NCBI RefSeq assembly: GCF_900114245.1
Contig: NZ_FOSK01000003.1
Location: forward strand, 248,001 to 312,000
Length of the DNA: 64,000 bases
Direction of reading: 5' to 3'
DNA from: Pseudovibrio ascidiaceicola
Lineage (GTDB): Bacteria; Pseudomonadota; Alphaproteobacteria; Rhizobiales; Stappiaceae
The notes below the pieces were generated by a model. The model was not told the origin of the DNA. It made no database searches and saw nothing but the letters and a program-made list of their open reading frames with translations. The position numbers and the translations under genes are program-made. This document shows, one piece after another, positions 1 to 9,246 of the stretch (its first letter is position 1; the number at the start of each line of letters is the position of its first letter).

Positions 1-16
1 GCTTGGGACAATACCT

Positions 17-781
17 ATGAAGCTGTTAGTCGGCCTCGGTAATCCAGGCCCTAAATACGAGAGTAATCGTCACAATATCGGGTTCATGGCGGCAGATGAA
101 ATTCATCGCCGCCATAGCTCATTCAGCCCGTGGCGGGCTCGCTTTCAGGCTCAGGTTTCTGAAGGCACTCTGGCAGGCGAAAAAGTCCTGCTGATGAAGC
201 CAATGACCTACATGAACGAATCCGGTCGTTCTGTAGGTGAAGCACTCCGTTTCTACAAGCTCACCCCACAAGACGTTGTCGTGCTCTATGACGAGCTGGA
301 CCTGCCTCCTGCGAAATTTCGCATGAAGAATGGCGGGGGTCACGGAGGTCACAATGGCCTGCGCTCAATCACAGCACACATCACAGATGCCTATCGTCGT
401 GTACGCCTTGGCATTGGCCATCCCGGCCATAAAGACCGCGTACATCAATGGGTCTTGGGTGACTTTGCAAAAGCGGATCAGGAGTGGCTGGAGCCTCTTT
501 TGGAGGCCGTTGCAGATAACGCTCCATTGCTTGCACAACATAACGACAACCAGTTCGCCAATAAGGTGACACTGGCAACTCGCCCGGAAGGCTCTGGCAA
601 ACCTTACAAAAAGGATGGTTCTCGCGAGGCTGCTGCTAAAAAGAAGCAGGACACCGCCAAGCCTGAACCAGAAAAAAAGCCAGCTCCAAAGGCAACGGGC
701 TACCAAGACAAAGAAGCTAACAAAAAAGGGCCGCTCGCGTCAGCGCTTGAGCAGCTGTTTGGATCGAAAGGACAAGAGTAA
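17..781 (+). CDS. pth: Peptidyl-tRNA hydrolase
   Basis: Cleaves the ester bond between peptide and tRNA in peptidyl-tRNAs that drop off the ribosome, recycling tRNA in the cytoplasm. The family core fills about residues 1-190: N9 and H19 in the [15 protein letters not shown] segment match the substrate-binding Asn and catalytic His of bacterial Pth, followed by the conserved [10 protein letters not shown] and DELDLPP segments with the catalytic-dyad Asp. The protein is 254 residues, about 60 longer than E. coli Pth, because of a Lys/Ala/Pro-rich tail from about residue 193 that looks disordered. The stop codon directly abuts the ychF start, so the two genes are probably co-translated. Only 16 bases precede the start, so its promoter lies outside the window. 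Confidence 0.97.
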   Translation: MKLLVGLGNPGPKYESNRHNIGFMAADEIHRRHSSFSPWRARFQAQVSEGTLAGEKVLLMKPMTYMNESGRSVGEALRFYKLTPQDVVVLYDELDLPPAKFRMKNGGGHGGHNGLRSITAHITDAYRRVRLGIGHPGHKDRVHQWVLGDFAKADQEWLEPLLEAVADNAPLLAQHNDNQFANKVTLATRPEGSGKPYKKDGSREAAAKKKQDTAKPEPEKKPAPKATGYQDKEANKKGPLASALEQLFGSKGQE

Positions 782-1882
782 ATGGGTTTTCAGTGCGGTA
801 TCGTCGGCTTGCCTAACGTTGGTAAGTCTACCCTCTTCAACGCTCTGACAAAGACAGCAGCGGCACAGGCAGCAAACTATCCGTTCTGCACCATTGAGCC
901 AAACACTGGTGATGTTGCTGTGCCAGATCCACGCCAGTCCAAGATCGCGTCAATCGCGGGCTCCAAAGAGATTATCCCGACCCGCCTGACTTTTGTAGAC
1001 ATCGCAGGCCTCGTACGTGGTGCATCCAAGGGTGAAGGTCTGGGCAACCAGTTCCTTGCAAACATCCGTGAAGTAGACGCAATCGCACACGTTCTGCGCT
1101 GCTTCGAAGACGATGACATCACGCACGTTGATGGCAAGATCGATCCAATCGCTGATGCAGAAACCGTAGAAACCGAACTCATGGTTTCTGATATGGAAAG
1201 CCTCGAAAAGCGTATTGCGCCGCTCGCTAAAAAAGCAAAGTCTGGCGACAAAGACGCGAAGATGGCTCTTCCGATCATGGAACAGGCTCTCGCAATTCTT
1301 CAGGATGGCAAGCCAGTGCGCGCACTTGGCCTGACTGACCCAGAAGACGTCAAACAGCTGGAAATGCTGAACCTGCTCACATCAAAGCCAGTTCTCTACG
1401 TGTGTAACGTGGAAGAAGAATCTGCAGACAAAGGCAACAGCCTATCGGCTAAGGTTCAGGCTATGGCAGAAGAGCAAGGCGCAGCCTCTGTTGTCATCTC
1501 AGCCGCGATTGAAGCTGAAATTGCACAGCTGGAAGACGAAGAACAGCGTGAGTACATGGCTGACATGGGTCTGGAAGAGCCTGGTCTCGACCGCTTGATC
1601 CGCGCAGGCTACAACCTGCTGCACCTGATCACCTACTTCACAGCTGGCCCGAAAGAAACACGCGCCTGGACCGTATCAAGAGGCACCAAAGCCCCTCAGG
1701 CTGCTGGCGTCATCCATACGGACTTTGAACGCGGCTTCATTCGCGCGCAAACCATCGCTTACAACGACTACGTTGAGCTTGGCGGCGAAAACCCAGCTAA
1801 AGAAGCAGGTAAAGCACGCGATGAAGGCAAGGAATACATCGTTCAGGATGGCGATGTGTTGCTCTTCAAATTCAACACATAG
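782..1882 (+). CDS. ychF: Redox-regulated GTPase/ATPase YchF (Obg family)
   Basis: A conserved P-loop NTPase of the OBG family that associates with ribosomes and in several bacteria prefers ATP to GTP. The G1 motif GLPNVGKST lies at residues 8-16. The usual NKxD specificity motif is replaced by an NVEE-type sequence (YVCNVEEE), which is the hallmark of YchF. The C-terminal 80 residues, including AGVIHTDFERGFIRAQ, form the TGS domain. At 366 residues it has the normal family length. It begins on the base after the pth stop, an arrangement seen in many proteobacteria. A strong intrinsic terminator follows 26 bases after the stop, closing the pth-ychF unit. Confidence 0.97.
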   Translation: MGFQCGIVGLPNVGKSTLFNALTKTAAAQAANYPFCTIEPNTGDVAVPDPRQSKIASIAGSKEIIPTRLTFVDIAGLVRGASKGEGLGNQFLANIREVDAIAHVLRCFEDDDITHVDGKIDPIADAETVETELMVSDMESLEKRIAPLAKKAKSGDKDAKMALPIMEQALAILQDGKPVRALGLTDPEDVKQLEMLNLLTSKPVLYVCNVEEESADKGNSLSAKVQAMAEEQGAASVVISAAIEAEIAQLEDEEQREYMADMGLEEPGLDRLIRAGYNLLHLITYFTAGPKETRAWTVSRGTKAPQAAGVIHTDFERGFIRAQTIAYNDYVELGGENPAKEAGKARDEGKEYIVQDGDVLLFKFNT

Positions 1883-1907
1883 ATTTATGGCACAATCGCT
1901 ATAAAAC

Positions 1908-1936
1908 AAAAGGCGCTCAATCGAGCGCCTTTTTTA
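1908..1936 (+). terminator. Rho-independent terminator after ychF
   Basis: Perfect hairpin with arms GGCGCTC and GAGCGCC, a four-base loop and a T-rich tail, flanked by an A-run on the other side. It can end pth-ychF and, on the opposite strand, the DeoR gene that ends at 1960. Confidence 0.9.
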
Positions 1937-1959
1937 TTTAAAAATCAATGAGATAAAAA

Positions 1960-2769
1960 TCAGATATCCAGCAATACGATCTCGCTGGAAGCCTCAGCCT
2001 CCACATCAGCCACATGGACTTCTTTCACGCCCTGTGCAATCAGCTTATCAAGAATACTCGGCTCAACACCACTATCCACGATCAGCATATCTGCCTGAGC
2101 GCATGAATTGGCAACAAACCGGCTCGGGACACCAATTTTACTGGAGTTACACAGCACCATAGTTCGTTTGCAAGACGCCATGACCGCCCGCGCAAACTTA
2201 GCCTCCTCTTCCACGTAGTACATGAGATCCCCTTCGGTGGACAAACCGACGGGACAAATGATTCCCCAGTCCGCCTCAAGGCTCTCAACAGTATCCAGAG
2301 CAATCGGCCCCAAAGCCCCCTGCCCGTCTGTGTAGAGATTGCCGCCAATCACATGGATGTCTGCAGCCGTCTCAGCCCCAATCATCATAGAGGCGACTGC
2401 ATATGAGTTGGTCGAAACCTTGATTTGCTGCACCTGAGCAAGATGCTGCGCCAGGATTGTCATTGTGCTTCCGGACTCAACAACCACATGGTCACCAGTC
2501 TTAAAGAAGGAGGTTGCCAGCCGACCAATTGCATACTTCTCAATGTAATGGCTGCGAAGCCTTACCCGATAGGCATCCTGGTCTCGTGGCATGAGGAAGC
2601 AAATTGAATTATCGAAGAGTTCAAACTCCTCACGATCCGACAAGACCTTTGCCAGACTGGTGAGCTCCTCAAAATCCATTCCTAAAATATCTGCCGCGGC
2701 AGTCAATGAAATACGTCTGTGGCGTTTAACCAGATTGGCAAGAACGTCCACCATTAAGTCATTAATCAT
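1960..2769 (-). CDS. DeoR-like transcriptional regulator, paralog 1
   Basis: A 269-residue protein with the DeoR/GlpR architecture. The N-terminal 55 residues should be the helix-turn-helix part (VDVLANLVKRHRRISLTAAADILG), and residues 80-240 resemble the DeoRC sugar-phosphate sensor domain, with VVVESGSTMTILAQHL, HVIGGNL and the CNSSKIGVPSRFV segment that corresponds to the DSSKFG motif. The recognition-helix signature TIRRDL of classical DeoR proteins is not recognisable (FEELTSLAKVL stands in its place), so the DNA-binding part is divergent. It lies 75 bases downstream of a homologous gene on the same strand, and no sugar catabolic gene is nearby. Family assignment is good; ligand and target are unknown. 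Confidence 0.75.
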   Translation of the reverse strand: MINDLMVDVLANLVKRHRRISLTAAADILGMDFEELTSLAKVLSDREEFELFDNSICFLMPRDQDAYRVRLRSHYIEKYAIGRLATSFFKTGDHVVVESGSTMTILAQHLAQVQQIKVSTNSYAVASMMIGAETAADIHVIGGNLYTDGQGALGPIALDTVESLEADWGIICPVGLSTEGDLMYYVEEEAKFARAVMASCKRTMVLCNSSKIGVPSRFVANSCAQADMLIVDSGVEPSILDKLIAQGVKEVHVADVEAEASSEIVLLDI

Positions 2770-2844
2770 CTAAATTGGCCTAGATCCAAGATACTATTCC
2801 GGTAGTAAACAACGTTCATTTTTATCGAAAAAGATTAAAATTTA

Positions 2845-3639
2845 TCAACTATTCAGAAGAATGAAATCTTCGCTGTCAGCATCCTCTGAAATCGCATGAA
2901 AAACGCGTGCTTTTCTAAGATGATGATCCACTTCAGCAAAGCCTAATTCCCCATTATTATCAGTAATAAAGACATCAACACCTTGCATTGTTTGCGCTGT
3001 GTAACGACTAGGGACACCCAACTTAGAACTGTCGCTCAGCATCATGGTTTTCTTCGCACTACGCTGCATCAGTAAGCTGGTTTCAGCATCAACCTTGTGG
3101 AAGTAGCAGGCCCCTTTTTGAATACACATGCTCGTAGGGCTCAGGATGGTCCAATCCACCTGCAGGTCGCGAATACGCGCCTGCGTCTCTTCACCATGAA
3201 GCGCAGTGGTATGCGCTTCCAGCCTACCGCCAATCAGCTCAACGCTACACGTACGACTATGGCGGACAAGACTCTCCGCTATCAGCGGACTCGTCGTCGC
3301 GATGGAGAGATCTTTCTTCTCTTTCAGATGATTGGCAAAAAGGGAAAGCGTACTGCCCGCCTCAATCAGCAAACGCTCACCATCCTTAATCAGACTGGCT
3401 GCAAGTTTGCCAATGGCATTCTTCTCGGCAAACCGAGAATGCATGCGCACGCTGATATCACTCTCTGCAATGGCCTCATTCGAAACCAGGGAACTGCCTC
3501 GCACGCGCATGATATTGTTGTTTTCCAGGCCATCAACGGCATACAGGATCTCATCGACAGAGCAATCCAGTACAGTGGCCAGTAAGGAGAGCCGTATCGT
3601 TCTATAGCGTCGCACCAATTCGATTATGCGGACGATCAC
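2845..3639 (-). CDS. DeoR-like transcriptional regulator, paralog 2
   Basis: Homologous to the downstream gene along its whole length: IIELVRRYRTIRLSLLATVLD aligns with the helix-turn-helix part, LLIEAGSTLSLFANHL and VELIGGRLE with the sensor domain, and LSDSSKLGVPSRYTA retains the DSSK signature better than paralog 1. The open frame extends to a TTG at 3669, but I prefer the GTG at 3639, which has a GAGG about ten bases upstream and gives an N-terminus aligned with paralog 1 (264 residues). The tandem pair probably arose by duplication. The recognition helix again lacks TIRRDL. Effector and regulon cannot be read from the sequence. Confidence 0.72.
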   Translation of the reverse strand: MIVRIIELVRRYRTIRLSLLATVLDCSVDEILYAVDGLENNNIMRVRGSSLVSNEAIAESDISVRMHSRFAEKNAIGKLAASLIKDGERLLIEAGSTLSLFANHLKEKKDLSIATTSPLIAESLVRHSRTCSVELIGGRLEAHTTALHGEETQARIRDLQVDWTILSPTSMCIQKGACYFHKVDAETSLLMQRSAKKTMMLSDSSKLGVPSRYTAQTMQGVDVFITDNNGELGFAEVDHHLRKARVFHAISEDADSEDFILLNS

Positions 3640-3708
3640 AACACAACCCTCATGTACAATTTTATTCAATCTTTCATAAAATTAATCAAAGACCGTTTGA
3701 ATGTAAAG

Positions 3709-4203
3709 CTAAGATCGATTTCCGGTAATGTCGCGGCCAAAAATCACTTCATCACGCAGCGGGATGCCGTGCAAGCCTGTGACTGGTATTTCGGGCTTTA
3801 ACTTACGCTCCTCGTCAATGACGCCTTGCACCACTTTTTCTAAACGGAAGCCGCGTCTTTGATAAAACCGAAATGCATCGAGATTGTCGTTTGAGGTCCG
3901 CACCATAATCCGGCCAAGGCCTTCCTGCCGTGCAGCATCGACGGAAGCATCCAGCAGAAGCGTACCAATGCCGCCCCAACGCTGCAGCGAATCGAGCGTG
4001 AGGATCTCCCATTCCTGATCACGTTTGATCAGGGTAATCATCCCCACAAGACGCCCTTCATCCAGAGCGAGATATCCAGGCAGACGTGAGGCATCCACCG
4101 TTTCACCATCAAGCAATTGCTCAGGACTGGTCCACCGGGTAACGAGCAGTTCAACAACCTGCTCTCGATCTTCTGGTTCAATTGCTCTTACTTGGATTGA
4201 CAC
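3709..4203 (-). CDS. GNAT-family N-acetyltransferase
   Basis: A 164-residue acetyl-CoA dependent acetyltransferase. The GNAT fold is seen in the LVGMITLIKRDQEWEILTLDSLQRWGGIGTLLLDASVDAARQEG stretch: acceptor-side strands, then the pyrophosphate-binding loop in degenerate form (RWGGIGTLLL in place of the usual R/Q-x-x-G-x-G/A), then NDNLDAFRFYQRRGF, the typical motif B. The start is GTG, with AGGAG eight bases upstream. It overlaps the end of bluB by 16 bases, so the two are translationally coupled. The substrate is unknown; proximity to bluB does not by itself link it to cobalamin. Confidence 0.85.
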   Translation of the reverse strand: MSIQVRAIEPEDREQVVELLVTRWTSPEQLLDGETVDASRLPGYLALDEGRLVGMITLIKRDQEWEILTLDSLQRWGGIGTLLLDASVDAARQEGLGRIMVRTSNDNLDAFRFYQRRGFRLEKVVQGVIDEERKLKPEIPVTGLHGIPLRDEVIFGRDITGNRS

Positions 4204-4898
4204 GAAGAAGACTCCTGTTTGGCTTCTGGCCTGACTAAATCAATATCTTTTAACATTCGCAATTCAGTGGCAGTACGTGCCTGCCAGCCAGTGCGCTGCA
4301 GTTCGGGGACTTCGTTGTTCTCACAGGGGTAACCTATGCAAAGATAGGCAACAAACTTCCAGTTTTCAGGAACACCAAACAACTGCCCGATACTGTCCGG
4401 GTTGAGAATAGACACCCAACCGACGCCAATGCCTTTTGCTCTAGCAGCAAGCCAGAGGCAATTAATTGCGCTAACACAAGAATAAGCCAGCGTCTCTGGC
4501 ATAGTCTGCCGCCCGAGCCCACTTCCCTGTGTTGGATCAAGATCACAAAAAACGGCAAATTGCAGCGGAGCATCGGTCAAACCTTGCAGCTTGAGCTTGG
4601 CATAGCTCTCCGCACGCTCACCCTTATAGCCTTTCAAAGCCTTTGAATTTGCCTGTTGGAAATTGAGATAAACAGCCTCTCTGTTTGCAGGTTGGCTCAT
4701 CTCTATAAAGCGCCAGGGCTGACTGTTGCCGACGCTCGGGGAAAGATCAGTTAATCGCAAAAGCTCGTCAACGGTTTCGCGATCAATAATGTCCTGCTTA
4801 AAATGGCGCACATCCCGGCGCCATTTCAAAAGCAATTCAAAATCGTGGTTGAAGGCCTCAGAAAATTGCGGGCCATTCTCTACAAAGGCGTCATTCAA
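4188..4898 (-). CDS. bluB: 5,6-dimethylbenzimidazole synthase (BluB)
   Basis: Flavin-destructase of the nitroreductase fold that converts reduced FMN and oxygen to 5,6-dimethylbenzimidazole, the lower ligand of vitamin B12. The family segment [10 protein letters not shown]...[19 protein letters not shown] is present, as are [13 protein letters not shown] and the C-terminal YLCIGYP. The open frame runs back to 4991, but residues before NDAFVENG are coded inside apt and look non-native. I place the start at a TTG at 4898 that overlaps the apt stop as TTGA, with GGTGGAG about 11 bases upstream. This gives 236 residues, close to the 227 of Sinorhizobium BluB. No other cobalamin gene is in the window. 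Confidence 0.88.
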   Translation of the reverse strand: MNDAFVENGPQFSEAFNHDFELLLKWRRDVRHFKQDIIDRETVDELLRLTDLSPSVGNSQPWRFIEMSQPANREAVYLNFQQANSKALKGYKGERAESYAKLKLQGLTDAPLQFAVFCDLDPTQGSGLGRQTMPETLAYSCVSAINCLWLAARAKGIGVGWVSILNPDSIGQLFGVPENWKFVAYLCIGYPCENNEVPELQRTGWQARTATELRMLKDIDLVRPEAKQESSSCQSK

Positions 4899-5455
4899 TG
4901 ACCGGGAAACTCCACCAATGTCCTGACAGGAATATCGAGTGCTTCCAGTTTTGCACGTCCTTGCAGTTCTGGCAAATCGACAATAAAGCACGCAGCCACA
5001 ATATCAGCGCCAGCGCTTCTGAGCAGCTTCACAGCAGCCTCTGCAGTTCCGCCAGTCGCAATCAAGTCATCAACCAGAATGACTTTGTCACCCGGCTTCA
5101 CAGCATCACAGTGGATTTCGATGGTATCGGTACCATACTCCAGCTCATATTCCTGCTCGATGGTTTTGAACGGCAGTTTACCCTTCTTGCGCACTGGCAA
5201 GAAACCGGCGGAGAGCTGGTGCGCAACGGCACCACCAAGAATGAAACCACGCGCCTCGATACCAGCAACCTGTTCAATCTTCGAACCAGCCCATGGCTGC
5301 ACCAATGCATCGACGGCACGGCGGAACGCACGAGGCTCGCTCAGCAGAGTGGTGATGTCGCGAAACAGAATACCTTCCTTCGGATAATCTGGGATGGTCC
5401 GGATGGACGCAATCAGCTCCTCTGAGATTGTATTAAATTTGTCAGTCATGGTCAT
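4895..5455 (-). CDS. apt: Adenine phosphoribosyltransferase
   Basis: Converts adenine and PRPP to AMP (purine salvage, cytoplasm). The type I PRTase PRPP-binding loop is visible as [21 protein letters not shown], preceded by the conserved [16 protein letters not shown] and [11 protein letters not shown] segments. At 184-186 residues it has the normal length. Two ATGs are possible, at 5455 and 5449; the GGA lies too close to the first, so the second is slightly favoured. It lies 72 bases downstream of mtaP, whose reaction releases adenine, so the pair makes a salvage route from methylthioadenosine to AMP. The bluB start overlaps its stop. Confidence 0.96.
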   Translation of the reverse strand: MTMTDKFNTISEELIASIRTIPDYPKEGILFRDITTLLSEPRAFRRAVDALVQPWAGSKIEQVAGIEARGFILGGAVAHQLSAGFLPVRKKGKLPFKTIEQEYELEYGTDTIEIHCDAVKPGDKVILVDDLIATGGTAEAAVKLLRSAGADIVAACFIVDLPELQGRAKLEALDIPVRTLVEFPGH

Positions 5456-5527
5456 TTCCGCGTTTGAATTGCATTATTTTCTGTCAGAGGCCCTTCAATG
5501 AGAGCCCCATAAGCGATCTGTGCTCGA

Positions 5528-6400
5528 TTATTTGCGCAGCACACGTCCAGCAACAGCATCAAGCTTTGCAAGCAGTGCCGGGTCTCTTTTGTCGTCAGCA
5601 GTCATAATCGCAAAATCAAGTGCCGTATTGGAGCCAACTGGGCATTGCTGGTGCTCCTTCGGCAGTTTCCGGGCAACAGCGAGCACAAGCTTTTGAGCGC
5701 TTTCTACGTTCTCATGTAAAACCTTGATGATCGCGTTGATATCGACATTTCCATGGTCAGCATGCCAACTGTCGTAATCCGTTACCATCGCCACAGTTGA
5801 ATAACTGATTTCTGCTTCTCGGGCCAGTTTGGCTTCTGGCATGTTTGTCATGCCAATAACGTCACAGCCCCAGGACCGGTAGAGATGACTTTCTGCCTTG
5901 GAAGAAAACTGCGGACCTTCCATAGCCAGATAAGTGCCGCCACGGCTATACGTAAGGCCCTCTTCTTGACAAGCACTTTCAACAACATCAACCAGCAGCG
6001 GCGAAACAGGGTCAGCAACGGAGACGTGCGCCACGCAGCCTGTGCCAAAGAAGCTCTTCTCACGCGCAAACGTACGATCAATGAACTGGTCAACAAGAAC
6101 GAAAGTTCCCGGAGCATACTCCTCTTTCAAGGATCCGCAGGCGCTGACGGAAATCAGATCAGTAACACCAGCCCGCTTAAGCACGTCAATATTTGCGCGA
6201 TAGTTGATCTCGGTTGGAGAGTGCACATGTCCGCGACCGTGACGAGGTAAGAAAACAACCTTCAGACCACCAATCTCGCCGATGCAAACATCATCACTTG
6301 GCTCACCCCACGGGCTTTCGATCCGTTCCCATCGGGCATTTTCAAAACCAGGGATATTGTAGAGGCCAGAACCTCCGATAATGCCCAGAACCGCCTGCAT
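5528..6400 (-). CDS. mtaP: S-methyl-5'-thioadenosine phosphorylase
   Basis: Phosphorolysis of methylthioadenosine, the by-product of polyamine and acyl-homoserine-lactone synthesis, to adenine and methylthioribose-1-phosphate. Family signatures: GIIGGSGLYNIPGF at the N-terminus, FLPRHGRGHVHSPTEINYRAN, and YLAMEGPQFSSKAESHLYRSWGCDVIGMTNMPEAKLAREAE, the substrate-binding block. The open frame extends upstream to 6448, but the ATG at 6400 has GGAGAG six bases in front and gives a standard 290-residue protein. It is followed by apt, which uses the released adenine. Confidence 0.95.
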   Translation of the reverse strand: MQAVLGIIGGSGLYNIPGFENARWERIESPWGEPSDDVCIGEIGGLKVVFLPRHGRGHVHSPTEINYRANIDVLKRAGVTDLISVSACGSLKEEYAPGTFVLVDQFIDRTFAREKSFFGTGCVAHVSVADPVSPLLVDVVESACQEEGLTYSRGGTYLAMEGPQFSSKAESHLYRSWGCDVIGMTNMPEAKLAREAEISYSTVAMVTDYDSWHADHGNVDINAIIKVLHENVESAQKLVLAVARKLPKEHQQCPVGSNTALDFAIMTADDKRDPALLAKLDAVAGRVLRK

Positions 6401-6490
6401 ATTGCTCTCTCCGCTTTGCCTGTGTCGGCGCAACCTTACCTGATTCACTGATGGGAAGTTGGCGGTACATCAAATCCAGCCACCAACCCC

Positions 6491-6527
6491 AAAAAAAAGG
6501 GCTACCCGATTAGGATAGCCCTTTTTG
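6491..6527 (-). terminator. Bidirectional intrinsic terminator after petC
   Basis: Hairpin with arms AAAAGGGCTA and TAGCCCTTTT around an 11-base loop. The run of eight A on the plus strand gives a U-tract for the minus-strand petABC transcript ending at 6545; the T-run on the other side makes it bidirectional. Confidence 0.85.
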
Positions 6528-6544
6528 AATTTATAAATGTGACC

Positions 6545-7387
6545 TTAGTGGTCAACATCTCTCCAGATCTTACGCTTTGTAAAGTACAGCAGCGATGCGA
6601 ACAGGATCAGGAATGCCATCACACCAAAGCCGATACGCTTGCGTGATTCCAGATGAGGCTCAGCAGTCCACATCAGGAATGCAGAAACGTCACGAGCATA
6701 CTGATCAACAGTCATTGGAGAACCGTCGGAGTACTCAACCAGCTCATCAGAAAGCGGAGGCGCCATTGCAAGCGTGGACCCTGAAATGAAGCCAGGATTG
6801 TAATACTGACCTTCTGGAACCTCAACACCCTCAGGTGCCTCATGGTAGCCAGTGAGCAGGCCGTACAGGTAATCCGGGCCGTTTTCCTGATACTGCGTAG
6901 CAACATCAAGAACAAACCAAGGGAAACCACGAAGGGCAGCGCGCGCTTTTGCCATCAAAGAAAGATCTGGTGGGTAAGCACCATTGTTAGAAGCACGTGC
7001 CGCTTGCTCGTTCGGGAATGGTGATGGGAATTTGTCGAACGGCTTGCCGTCACGCTCAAACATTTCACCTTCACTGTCCGGGCCATCTTCGATGGAGTAT
7101 TCAGCTGCAAGAGCCTTCACTTCATCAACAGAGAAACCTGGTCCGCCTTCCTCAGCAAGGTTACGGAATGCGACGTAGCTCAGTCCATGACAGGCAGAAC
7201 AAACTTCCTGGTACACCTGGAAGCCGCGCTGCAACTGCGCTTTGTCAAACTGACCGAATGGGCCAGCAAAAGACCAAGGCTGCTTTTCTACGTGAGGTCC
7301 ATCGCCAGCTGCAAGAGCCGGACCAGCTACAGCAAGACCTGCAACAACAGCCAGAGCACGAGCGCTTTTGAACAATAGATTTTTCAT
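6545..7387 (-). CDS. petC: Cytochrome c1 subunit of the bc1 complex
   Basis: Membrane-anchored c-type haem subunit that passes electrons from the Rieske centre to soluble or membrane cytochrome c. An N-terminal signal peptide (about residues 1-27, ending PALAA) exports it; the haem motif CSACH is at C63-H67; the axial Met is in STLAMAPPLSDE; and a single C-terminal membrane helix (FGVMAFLILFASLLYFTKRK) anchors it in the cytoplasmic membrane facing the periplasm. At 280 residues it has the alphaproteobacterial length. It is the third gene of the Rieske-cytochrome b-cytochrome c1 operon, 18 bases after petB. Confidence 0.97.
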   Translation of the reverse strand: MKNLLFKSARALAVVAGLAVAGPALAAGDGPHVEKQPWSFAGPFGQFDKAQLQRGFQVYQEVCSACHGLSYVAFRNLAEEGGPGFSVDEVKALAAEYSIEDGPDSEGEMFERDGKPFDKFPSPFPNEQAARASNNGAYPPDLSLMAKARAALRGFPWFVLDVATQYQENGPDYLYGLLTGYHEAPEGVEVPEGQYYNPGFISGSTLAMAPPLSDELVEYSDGSPMTVDQYARDVSAFLMWTAEPHLESRKRIGFGVMAFLILFASLLYFTKRKIWRDVDH

Positions 7388-7405
7388 CTTTAAAATCCCC
7401 TGCCC

Positions 7406-8662
7406 TTAAGCCGCATCACTGGACTTACCCAGCACTGCATCGTTGATTGAGTCAGGAACTTTCCGAGGCGTTTCGATCAGTCCGAGAACTGGAAGAACGA
7501 TCAGGAAGTGTGCGAAGTAGAGGACCGTAAAGAACTGGATCCAGGCAATGTATGGCTGCTCAGCAGGCTTAGATCCAAGCCACCCCAACATGATTGTGGT
7601 GAAGAAGAAGAGCCAGAAGAAGAACCGGTAAACAGGACGGTAATTCGCTGAACGAACTTTGGAAGTGTCAAGCCAAGGCAACACGAACAAGATCGCAATC
7701 GCACCACCCATGGCAATCACGCCACCGAGTTTGGAAGGAATTGGACCAACATCGAAAGTGATCGCACGCAGGATCGCGTAAAATGGCAGAAGGAACCATT
7801 CTGGAACGATATGCGCTGGTGTCACCATTGGGTTCGCTGGAATGTAGTTATCAGCATGACCCAGATAGTTTGGCAGGTAGAACACGAACCAGGAGAACAG
7901 GATCATAAAGACAACGATCGCGAACAGATCCTTCAACGTGTAATACGGATGGAATGGAACTGTATCTTTCTCGGACTTAGGATCAACACCAACTGGGTTG
8001 TTGTTACCAGCAACGTGGAACGCCCAGATGTGCAGCATCACAACGCCCAGGATCACGAACGGCAGCAGATAGTGCAGTGAGAAGAAGCGGTTCAGTGTTG
8101 GGTTACCAACTGCGAAACCACCCCAGAGCCATGTGGTGATTGCTTCACCAACAACTGGAACTGCAGAGAACAGGTTCGTAATAACCGTTGCACCCCAAAG
8201 AGACATCTGGCCCCAAGGAAGCACGTAGCCCATGAATGCAGTAAGCACCATGAGGAAGAACAGCAGTACGCCCAGGATCCATGCAAGTTCGCGCGGCTCT
8301 TTGTAAGAACCGTAGTACATACCGCGGAAGATATGGATGTACACAGCAAAGAAGAACATGGATGCACCGTTTGAGTGCAGATAACGCATCAACCAACCGT
8401 AGTTCACATCGCGCATGATGTGCTCAACGGAAGCAAATGCGAGCGCATCATTCGGCGTGTAGTGCATCACCAGAACGATACCGGTAATGAGCTGAACAAC
8501 GAGCACGAAGAATGCGATACCGCCGAAGGTCCACCAGTAGTTCAGGTTCTTCGGGGTAGGAAACGCAACAAAACTCCCATGTACAAGGGAGAGTACCGGC
8601 AAACGACGCTCAAGCCATTTGGCGCCAGCGTTTTGCGGTTCATAAGTAGAATGACCAGCCAT
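7406..8662 (-). CDS. petB: Cytochrome b subunit of the bc1 complex
   Basis: Integral membrane subunit carrying haems bL and bH and the quinol oxidation and quinone reduction sites. The unsplit, about 418-residue form with eight membrane helices is typical of bc1 complexes rather than b6f. Visible hallmarks: [30 protein letters not shown] and [16 protein letters not shown] with the haem-ligand histidines, [22 protein letters not shown] (Qo region) and the [14 protein letters not shown] motif, the PEWY-loop equivalent with Phe in place of Tyr. It lies between the Rieske and cytochrome c1 genes. Confidence 0.98.
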   Translation of the reverse strand: MAGHSTYEPQNAGAKWLERRLPVLSLVHGSFVAFPTPKNLNYWWTFGGIAFFVLVVQLITGIVLVMHYTPNDALAFASVEHIMRDVNYGWLMRYLHSNGASMFFFAVYIHIFRGMYYGSYKEPRELAWILGVLLFFLMVLTAFMGYVLPWGQMSLWGATVITNLFSAVPVVGEAITTWLWGGFAVGNPTLNRFFSLHYLLPFVILGVVMLHIWAFHVAGNNNPVGVDPKSEKDTVPFHPYYTLKDLFAIVVFMILFSWFVFYLPNYLGHADNYIPANPMVTPAHIVPEWFLLPFYAILRAITFDVGPIPSKLGGVIAMGGAIAILFVLPWLDTSKVRSANYRPVYRFFFWLFFFTTIMLGWLGSKPAEQPYIAWIQFFTVLYFAHFLIVLPVLGLIETPRKVPDSINDAVLGKSSDAA

Positions 8663-8685
8663 AGCTGCCTCCTGAAAGGGCCTCG

Positions 8686-9246
8686 TCAGCCGATTACAAC
8701 AACGTCGTCGCCGGAAAACTTGTAAGGCGGCACGAGCATGTTTTCTGGAGCCGGGCCTTTACGAATACGACCAGCAGTGTCGTAGTGGGAGCCGTGACAT
8801 GGACAGAACCAGCCGCCGTATTCACCAGCTTCACCAAGAGGCACACAGCCTAGGTGCGTACAAACGCCAACCATAACGAGCCAGGCTTCTTTGCCTGTCG
8901 TAGCGCGGTTTGCGTCAGAAGCGTCCGCACCATCTTCTAGGTTAGCATTACGTGCAAACTGGTCTGGTAGATCAGCAATAGGCACTTCTGTCGCTTCAGC
9001 GATCTCTTTTTCCGTACGTTGACGGATAAAGACCGGCTTACCACGCCAGGTCACAGTGATGGATTGCCCAACTTCAACCGCAGAAACATCAACTTCGATA
9101 GAAGCCAAAGCCAGTGCAGATGCATCGGGGTTCATCTGATGGATAAAGGGCCAAGCCAGAGCTCCCGCACCGACCGCGCCCACGGCACCGGTCGCGATGT
9201 AAAGAAAATCGCGGCGTGACGGTTCAGCCGTGTCCGTGTGTTCCAA
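8686..9246 (-). CDS. petA: Ubiquinol-cytochrome c reductase Rieske iron-sulfur subunit
   Basis: Carries the 2Fe-2S centre that takes the first electron from ubiquinol. The cluster motifs CTHLGC and CPCHGS are intact. The N-terminus has a Tat-type SRRDFL motif followed by the hydrophobic anchor [20 protein letters not shown]. The open frame extends to 9333, but I choose a TTG at 9246 (Leu in the longer reading): GAGAGGA stands seven bases upstream, the Tat motif is then near the N-terminus, and the product is 186 residues, the usual size. First gene of the petABC operon; petB follows after 23 bases. Confidence 0.95.
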   Translation of the reverse strand: MEHTDTAEPSRRDFLYIATGAVGAVGAGALAWPFIHQMNPDASALALASIEVDVSAVEVGQSITVTWRGKPVFIRQRTEKEIAEATEVPIADLPDQFARNANLEDGADASDANRATTGKEAWLVMVGVCTHLGCVPLGEAGEYGGWFCPCHGSHYDTAGRIRKGPAPENMLVPPYKFSGDDVVVIG

